A DNA stretch of 11,172 bases from Rhodobiaceae bacterium (GTDB taxonomy: Bacteria; Pseudomonadota; Alphaproteobacteria; RS24). Below the pieces are notes generated by a model. It was not told the DNA's origin, ran no database searches, and worked only from the letters and a program-made list of their open reading frames with translations. The stretch is from positions 1-11,172 of the forward strand of contig NYTN01000048.1 of assembly GCA_002683515.1 (NCBI GenBank), written 5' to 3'. Positions 6,399 to 11,172 of this stretch are shown here, one piece after another (position 1 is the stretch's first letter; the number at the start of each line of letters is the position of its first letter). Made by a program: the position numbers and the translations under genes.

Positions 6399-7721
6399 AT
6401 GGGCAGTAATATTTCATCAGATACAAAACCGAAAAAAAGTTATGCCGTCTACGTGCTTTTGATGCTCTCTGCGCTTTATACGGTTAACTATGTTGATCGA
6501 TTTCTGGTCTCTGGATTGCTAGATCCCATCAAGGCCTCGCTTGACGTTTCAAACACCTATATGGGGTTTTTGGTCGGCCCGGCTTTTGCACTTTTTTACA
6601 CCACGCTTGCCATCCCGATAGCTCGTCTGGCGGATAGATTTAGCCGCGTAAAAATCATTGCCGCTGGGACATTGATCTGGAGCTTATTTACCGTTCTTAG
6701 CGGTTTTGCGGACACCCCAGAAGCATTTCTCGTCGCTCGGATTGGAGTCGGTATTGGGGAAGCTGCCTTTCTAGCGCCTGCTTTTTCACTTTTGGCTGAT
6801 TATTACCCACCACGCCGCCGAACCATGGCCTTTGCGATTCTAAATCTTGGGGTGTATTTCGGTCAAATGGGTGGCTTAATTGGTGGGCCTGCCATTGAAA
6901 CTGCTGCAGGTTGGCAAGCCGCATTTATCGCATTGGGACTGCCGGGAATTATTCTAGCCGGTCTTACTCTCCTTACTATCCGCGAACCGATACGAGGCCA
7001 ACTTGATGATACAAACCCTCAAGATGTCCAAAAAGACGGAGCGGCTATTCCGATAAAAAATCTGGTTGCTCTGCTTGTCAAAACCAGAAGCTATTCAATG
7101 ATGACTGCAGGCACGGCACTTGGCGGATTTGCCGGATATGGTTTTGGCTATTGGGGGCCAACACTTTTCAGCCGCGGCTTTGATTTATCGCTGACTGAAG
7201 CGGGCGGTAGATTTGCCATTTCTTTCGGAATTAGTGGATTATTTGGGGCGCTTCTCATGGGCCTTATGTGTGACCGCCTTGCCCAAAGAAACCACCGATG
7301 GCCGTTTTTGCTGTCTGCAGGCGGTGTTGTTGGGAGTATGGCGTTTATGATGGCCGTATGTCTTACTGAAAATGTCCAAATTGCAACGCTACTTGCTTTC
7401 CCCGCGGGGCTACTCGGAGGTGGTTGGGTAGTTGCATTACAAGCTGCGTTGCAAGATTTACTCCCGGGCAATATCCGCGCAACATCATCGTCTATTTGGG
7501 CTTTTGCGCTTACATTTGCCGGACTGGTTGGCGGTGTTCAGTTTGCAGGCTTCATGATTGACATGTTTGCCAACTACCCACCGGATATTGCCATACGCTA
7601 TGCGTTGACCATCACATTATTGCCATGTATTCCCGCATCATTTCTGATTGCAAGCGCGGGATACACCATTATTTCGGATAGAAAGTCTCTCAAGGAAACA
7701 CTCATATCCGAAAATAGGTAG
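6399..7721 (+). CDS. MFS transporter, Spinster-like family
   Basis: Inner-membrane permease with about 12 hydrophobic segments, 440 residues from the ATG at 6399. It has the MFS motif A, LADRFSR (77-83, between TM2 and TM3). It also has the RIGVGIGEA...LADYYPP-x-RR block (114-141, TM4 and following loop) typical of the Spinster-like group, and a YVDR motif (31-34) in TM1. This family moves lipids and organic acids; here it is most likely the uptake system for the substrate of the neighbouring enzymes, which is inference from context. An in-frame ATG at 6378 would add seven residues but lacks a ribosome site and overlaps a TATAAT. The ATG at 6399 has AGGGA (6387-6391) 7 nt upstream. It converges on an SDR gene with a 7-bp gap. 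Confidence 0.93.
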   Translation: MGSNISSDTKPKKSYAVYVLLMLSALYTVNYVDRFLVSGLLDPIKASLDVSNTYMGFLVGPAFALFYTTLAIPIARLADRFSRVKIIAAGTLIWSLFTVLSGFADTPEAFLVARIGVGIGEAAFLAPAFSLLADYYPPRRRTMAFAILNLGVYFGQMGGLIGGPAIETAAGWQAAFIALGLPGIILAGLTLLTIREPIRGQLDDTNPQDVQKDGAAIPIKNLVALLVKTRSYSMMTAGTALGGFAGYGFGYWGPTLFSRGFDLSLTEAGGRFAISFGISGLFGALLMGLMCDRLAQRNHRWPFLLSAGGVVGSMAFMMAVCLTENVQIATLLAFPAGLLGGGWVVALQAALQDLLPGNIRATSSSIWAFALTFAGLVGGVQFAGFMIDMFANYPPDIAIRYALTITLLPCIPASFLIASAGYTIISDRKSLKETLISENR

Positions 7722-7728
7722 TGTTTGT

Positions 7729-8556
7729 TTAGAAGAAGTAGGATCCACCATTAGCAACCAGCACACTGCCGGTTACAAATGAAGAATCTTCACTCATCAA
7801 ATACGCCACTGCCGAGGCAACTTCATCAGGTCGCGCCATCCGTCCGAGCGGAATTGCACTTTCCATATCGGTAATCCATTGCTCAGGAATTCCCTGCATA
7901 ATTGGCGTGTTGGTCGGCCCGGGGGCTACAGCATTTACCCGAATATTTCTTCCAGCAAGTTCACGAGCAAGCTGGCGGGTTAAACCAATTACAGCTGTTT
8001 TTGAAGTCACGTAATGCGGCGACCCCTCACCAGATTGAGCAGAAGTCGATGACACATTCACAATCGACCCACCACAATCATCTTCAGCCATTATACGCAC
8101 AACTTCACGACAAACATAGAAAGTACCATTCAGGTTAACACCTAACACGCCGGCCCAACCTTCATCACCCATATGAATGAGATGATCAACATGAGTTGTC
8201 GGCGTTTGTCCGGATGTAATTTCTTCCGTGCGCTTGCCCATAGCTTCATAAAATTTATCAGACCCATCTCCCGGCGCCTGACCGATGCCAGCATTATTAA
8301 CCGCCATATGCAGTCGCCCGAAAGTTTCTCGTGCCTGTCTGATGGAAGCAATTACTGAAGCACTGTCTGCAACATTGGTTTGCAACGCGAGATGATTTGA
8401 AGGGGTATCCAGGCCATCAATAACCTCTTGCGCATTATCAGAACTCATATCCAGAACGGCTACCCTCGCACCTTCGGCAGCAAGTCTTTCTACAACAGCA
8501 CGACCAATACCTTGCCCACCCCCGGTCACAATAGCAGCTTGACCTTCTAGCTTCAT
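7729..8556 (-). CDS. Short-chain dehydrogenase/reductase (SDR) with a central insertion
   Basis: A 275-residue classical SDR that interconverts an alcohol and a ketone. The Rossmann fold carries TGGGQGIG (11-18), NNAG (87-90), the catalytic Ser169, Y182-x3-K186 in HYVTSK, and N141 in VNLNG. Asp36 at the end of the second strand (AVLDM) indicates NAD(H) preference. The usual dinucleotide-region ending is kept (ANGG, 268-271). Between NNAG and VNLNG it has about 29 more residues than the next SDR in the window, an insertion rich in polar residues (about 94-128) beside the substrate pocket. The ribosome site AGGAGA lies 5 nt before the ATG. It is the second gene of a two-SDR operon (31-bp gap). 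A hydroxysteroid or other ring-alcohol dehydrogenase role is plausible from context only. Confidence 0.93.
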   Translation of the reverse strand: MKLEGQAAIVTGGGQGIGRAVVERLAAEGARVAVLDMSSDNAQEVIDGLDTPSNHLALQTNVADSASVIASIRQARETFGRLHMAVNNAGIGQAPGDGSDKFYEAMGKRTEEITSGQTPTTHVDHLIHMGDEGWAGVLGVNLNGTFYVCREVVRIMAEDDCGGSIVNVSSTSAQSGEGSPHYVTSKTAVIGLTRQLARELAGRNIRVNAVAPGPTNTPIMQGIPEQWITDMESAIPLGRMARPDEVASAVAYLMSEDSSFVTGSVLVANGGSYFF

Positions 8557-8561
8557 TTTAA

Positions 8562-8579
8562 TCTCCTAACTAATTAGTT
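8562..8579 (-). promoter_or_regulatory. Ribosome binding site of the first-listed SDR gene with adjoining palindrome
   Basis: AGGAGA (8562-8567, - strand) lies 5 nt before the ATG at 8556. Directly upstream is a perfect 12-bp palindrome AACTAATTAGTT (8568-8579), in the short gap between the two SDR genes. Confidence 0.55.
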
Positions 8580-8587
8580 TTTAATAA

Positions 8588-9352
8588 TTAACCTTGGTTT
8601 ACAGCAAGCTCATTTGCCTTACCGCCATCCACAGGAATATTCGCGCCCGTCACATAGGAGGACATATCGGATGCTAAAAATAGCACCACGTTAGCAACCT
8701 CCTCAGGCATGCCCATACGTTGCATCGGAATACCTGCGGCAATCGCTTCACCTGCCTTCGGGTCGGACTGAATAAAGGCTTCAGTGCCGGGTGTCATAAT
8801 TGGACCAGGCGTAACAGCGTTAACACGAATATTTAGCCCTGCGGTTTCCATTGAGGCGAGACGCGTAAGATGTAAGAGCGCAGCTTTTGAAGATGAATAA
8901 CCCGCCATACCTGGCATAGCGCGATCTCCATTAATGGAAGAAATATTGACGATAGAACCACAATTATTTGACATAGCCTTGATAGCTACCTGCATACCAG
9001 CATAGGTGGCATCAACATTCACTCTGAAGTTTTCTCGAAAATCTTCAAGGCTGGCATCTGCAATAGAACCAAATCCAACATGAGCAGCATTATTGACTAA
9101 AATATCTAACCCATTGGAGGAAGCCACATCAGCGATCATGGCGGTGAAGCTTTTCGTATCAGCAACATCCTGAACACGCGTTTCAACAGATCCACCGGCA
9201 GCTCTAATATCCTCAGCCACCGCTTCCAATTTGTCGGCATTTCTAGCGCAAATAACAACATGCGCGCCCTCACTTGCCAATTTTGCGGCAATAGCCCGCC
9301 CAATTCCGTCACTACCACCTGTAATGATACCTGTTTTTCCGGTTAAAATCAC
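8588..9352 (-). CDS. Short-chain dehydrogenase/reductase (SDR), FabG-like
   Basis: A 254-residue classical SDR, normal length. It has TGGSDGIG (11-18), NNAA (87-90), VNVDA (111-115), catalytic Ser139, and Y152-x3-K156 in GYSSSK. The PG motif (TPGP, 181-184) and the C-terminal VDGG (241-244) are also present. Arg37 after the second strand (ICARN) indicates NADP(H) preference, unlike the Asp of the neighbouring SDR. The likely role is reduction or oxidation of a keto/hydroxy intermediate; FabG-like sequence alone does not give the substrate. The start is a GTG preceded by a G-rich stretch (AGGGGGGG on the - strand, about 4 nt upstream). I see no in-frame ATG before the fold begins. It is the first gene of the two-SDR unit and is divergent from the acyl-CoA synthetase gene. 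Confidence 0.93.
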   Translation of the reverse strand: MILTGKTGIITGGSDGIGRAIAAKLASEGAHVVICARNADKLEAVAEDIRAAGGSVETRVQDVADTKSFTAMIADVASSNGLDILVNNAAHVGFGSIADASLEDFRENFRVNVDATYAGMQVAIKAMSNNCGSIVNISSINGDRAMPGMAGYSSSKAALLHLTRLASMETAGLNIRVNAVTPGPIMTPGTEAFIQSDPKAGEAIAAGIPMQRMGMPEEVANVVLFLASDMSSYVTGANIPVDGGKANELAVNQG

Positions 9353-9407
9353 AACACCCCCCCTATTTTTTTATGCAATACCCTAAATTCGTAGAATAGA
9401 TACCCTT

Positions 9408-9457
9408 ATATTACGCAAACAATATTTTTTGATGTATTGAAATATGCTAATGCGTAA
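9408..9457. promoter_or_regulatory. Operator-like sites in the SDR/acyl-CoA synthetase divergent region
   Basis: ATATTACGCAAA (9408-9419) is the exact reverse complement of the 12-mer at 6316-6327. A second, inverted half-site ATGCGTAA lies at 9450-9457. A further related piece, TATGCAATA, is at 9372-9380, just outside this span. Together with the sites at 6316-6355 these suggest one shared regulator. Confidence 0.55.
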
Positions 9458-9465
9458 TTTATAGT
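9437..9465 (+). promoter_or_regulatory. Sigma70-type promoter of the acyl-CoA synthetase gene
   Basis: TTGAAA (9437-9442), a 17-bp spacer and TATAGT (9460-9465) make a good consensus-like promoter; transcription would begin near 9472, about 28 nt before the ATG. The half-site ATGCGTAA (9450-9457) lies inside the spacer, so a protein bound there would block RNA polymerase. Confidence 0.5.
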
Positions 9466-9499
9466 CCCTAAGATTAAACAGATAAGCATATTTTTTTAA

Positions 9500-11172
9500 A
9501 TGAGTAAAACAAAAGAAATCGATCCTATTCTTACGAAGCTAATGTCTCCGGGGGCACCATTTGAAGTAGTGGAAAAAACCCTGTCAGGGCAGTCTTTACG
9601 AGTGTTTAACAAGTCACCAGATAGTGTCTGCGCGATTTTTAATGCCGCACGAGCGCATGGCGAAAAAGAATTTATAATTCATAATGATAACCGCCTCACC
9701 TATACGGAGTTCCTTAAAAAAGCAGATGCACTTTCAGCTTGGCTAGTCGCCGAAAAAGGTCTGGAAAAGGGTAATTCTGTCGCCATTAATATGAAAAACT
9801 GTCCCGAATGGATGATTGCTTATGTTGGCATTGTTCAATCTGGCGGTGTCGCCGTTCTTCTTAATAGCCGTAATGATGTCGAAAGTATGTTGGCTGCCTT
9901 GAATGACAGTGACAGTGTTTTTGTTATCGCAGACGAAAAAAGGCTCACAAAACTTAGAGAAGCAGGCTGCGACCTTCCCGCTTTAGTTACAGACCATAGC
10001 AACCTGTTCGCATCGGATGATAATAGCACGCCATTTGATACCATAATGACCCACGCCCCGTTGCCTGAACCGATCACACTTACTCAAGTCGATAATGCAT
10101 CTATGCTCTTCACCTCTGGCACAACGGGACGAGCAAAAGCAGCAATTTTGAGTCACCTCAATGTGATTTCAAGCGTGATGAACACCGAAATGGCAATGGA
10201 AACCATTATTCATAGACTTGCAGACCAATATGAAACGGCTGTTGACGTCATCAAAGAACACATGCCGCCTCCTTGCGGCCTACTGATTTATCCACTTTTT
10301 CATGTAAGCGGCTTGACAAGCGTTTTTCTCACCACCATGACCATTGGCGGCAAAATTGTCATGATGGACAGATGGGACGCCAAACAGGCCCTTTCACTGG
10401 TAGAAAAAGAAAAAATCACCACATTAAGCGGTGTACCAGCTACGCATTGGGATTTGTTAAAAGCGGTGAAAGAAACCGATTACGATTTGTCCTCTTTAAA
10501 TTCAATTTCCAACGGCGGGCAAGCCGCAACTCAAAATCTTCTTAAAAATATTTCCGAAACATACCCGAATGCACAATTGGGTGCAGGATATGGCATGACC
10601 GAAACCACAGGTGCCGTATCACAGGCTAATGGGGAGGCTTTCATGCGCGCCCCACAAAGTGCAGGTTTGGTGCTGCCCATGGTTGATATGAAAATCCTTG
10701 GAGATGACGGCAATGAGACGCCTACTGGCGAGGCCGGTGAAATCTGTATTCGCGGCGCCACAGTCATGAAGGGTTATTATAACCGGCCTGAAGATACAGC
10801 TAAGGCCATTAAAAATGGCTGGATGCATACCGGCGATATCGGTTATCTCGATGAAGAAGGTTATCTTTATATCGTCGATCGTAAGACCGATATGATTATC
10901 TCCGGCGGCGAAAATATTTATTGTGCTGAGGTCGAGCAAACACTGGGTCAGCATGAAGCGATTAAAGAAATTGCCGCTTTTGGCGTCCATGATGACCGGC
11001 TCGGCGAAAAGTTGATTGTAGCTTTGACGCTTAATATGCCGACTGAAATAGAGCAACTTGATGCTTATGCCCGCGAGAAACTGGCAGATTATAAAGTGCC
11101 TCACGCTTTTATTATTGCCGATGAATTTAATTACACCGCCACCGGCAAAATAGAAAAACATAAATTAAGGAA
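9500..11172 (+). CDS. Acyl-CoA synthetase / AMP-dependent ligase (3' end cut by window edge)
   Basis: An open frame of 557 codons runs off the right edge; only a few C-terminal residues should be missing. It belongs to the ANL superfamily, which activates a carboxylic acid with ATP to an acyl-AMP and then to the CoA thioester. Motifs in order are the P-loop TSGTTGRAK (205-213), PLFHVSG (265-271), GYGMTETTG (363-371), GWMHTGDIGYLD (440-451), DRKTDMIISGGENIY (460-474), and the catalytic Lys550 in TGK. The P-loop tail is AKAA rather than the usual PKG. There is an extra stretch of about 30 residues (225-256) between the P-loop and the next motif. There is no strong Shine-Dalgarno before the ATG at 9500; an in-frame ATG at 9542 is a weaker alternative. 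It probably commits the imported acid to the pathway. Confidence 0.95.
   Translation, partial: MSKTKEIDPILTKLMSPGAPFEVVEKTLSGQSLRVFNKSPDSVCAIFNAARAHGEKEFIIHNDNRLTYTEFLKKADALSAWLVAEKGLEKGNSVAINMKNCPEWMIAYVGIVQSGGVAVLLNSRNDVESMLAALNDSDSVFVIADEKRLTKLREAGCDLPALVTDHSNLFASDDNSTPFDTIMTHAPLPEPITLTQVDNASMLFTSGTTGRAKAAILSHLNVISSVMNTEMAMETIIHRLADQYETAVDVIKEHMPPPCGLLIYPLFHVSGLTSVFLTTMTIGGKIVMMDRWDAKQALSLVEKEKITTLSGVPATHWDLLKAVKETDYDLSSLNSISNGGQAATQNLLKNISETYPNAQLGAGYGMTETTGAVSQANGEAFMRAPQSAGLVLPMVDMKILGDDGNETPTGEAGEICIRGATVMKGYYNRPEDTAKAIKNGWMHTGDIGYLDEEGYLYIVDRKTDMIISGGENIYCAEVEQTLGQHEAIKEIAAFGVHDDRLGEKLIVALTLNMPTEIEQLDAYAREKLADYKVPHAFIIADEFNYTATGKIEKHKLR

Noticed and set aside
7722..7728. Terminator between the convergent MFS and SDR genes
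   Set aside because: There are only 7 bp between the stops and no hairpin is visible around them.
10619..11161. 180-residue open frame on the - strand
   Set aside because: It is antisense to the C-terminal motifs of the acyl-CoA synthetase, which are clearly coding on the + strand.

Overview
The window looks like a chromosomal segment of an alphaproteobacterium with moderate to low GC. Three things point that way: a DUF1489-type protein, which is a largely alphaproteobacterial family; a PanC whose active-site loop reads RPHFFSGV, a variant I associate with alphaproteobacteria; and panC coupled directly to a preceding gene. Exact taxonomy cannot be read from the sequence. There are no RNA genes, insertion sequences or CRISPR arrays.

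Left part (1-3765), core-type genes. The last codons of an upstream gene, possibly panB, overlap panC (pantothenate synthesis, + strand). Facing them on the - strand is a three-gene run read in the order mgtE (Mg2+ channel/transporter), a secreted six-blade Kelch-repeat protein whose start overlaps the mgtE stop, and a DUF1489 protein.

Right part (3881-11172), a catabolic cluster. It has four apparent transcription units arranged around two divergent intergenic regions. From region 1 (6215-6398), an Old Yellow Enzyme-type flavin/Fe-S reductase and a KshA-like Rieske oxygenase are read leftward, and an MFS transporter of the Spinster-like type is read rightward. From region 2 (9353-9499), two short-chain dehydrogenases/reductases are read leftward, and an acyl-CoA synthetase/AMP-dependent ligase is read rightward, running off the window a few residues short of its expected end. 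The MFS gene and the second SDR gene converge with a 7-bp gap.

The gene set suggests uptake, CoA activation, oxygenation, alcohol/ketone interconversion and double-bond reduction of a carboxylated ring compound. A steroid or bile acid, or a terpenoid or resin acid, is the best guess, but the substrate cannot be fixed from sequence alone. The strongest non-coding signal is an exact 12-bp element (TTTGCGTAATAT) present in both divergent regions, with further TTGCGT/ACGCAA half-sites and a 17-bp inverted repeat. This suggests that one regulator, not encoded in the window, controls the whole right-hand cluster.
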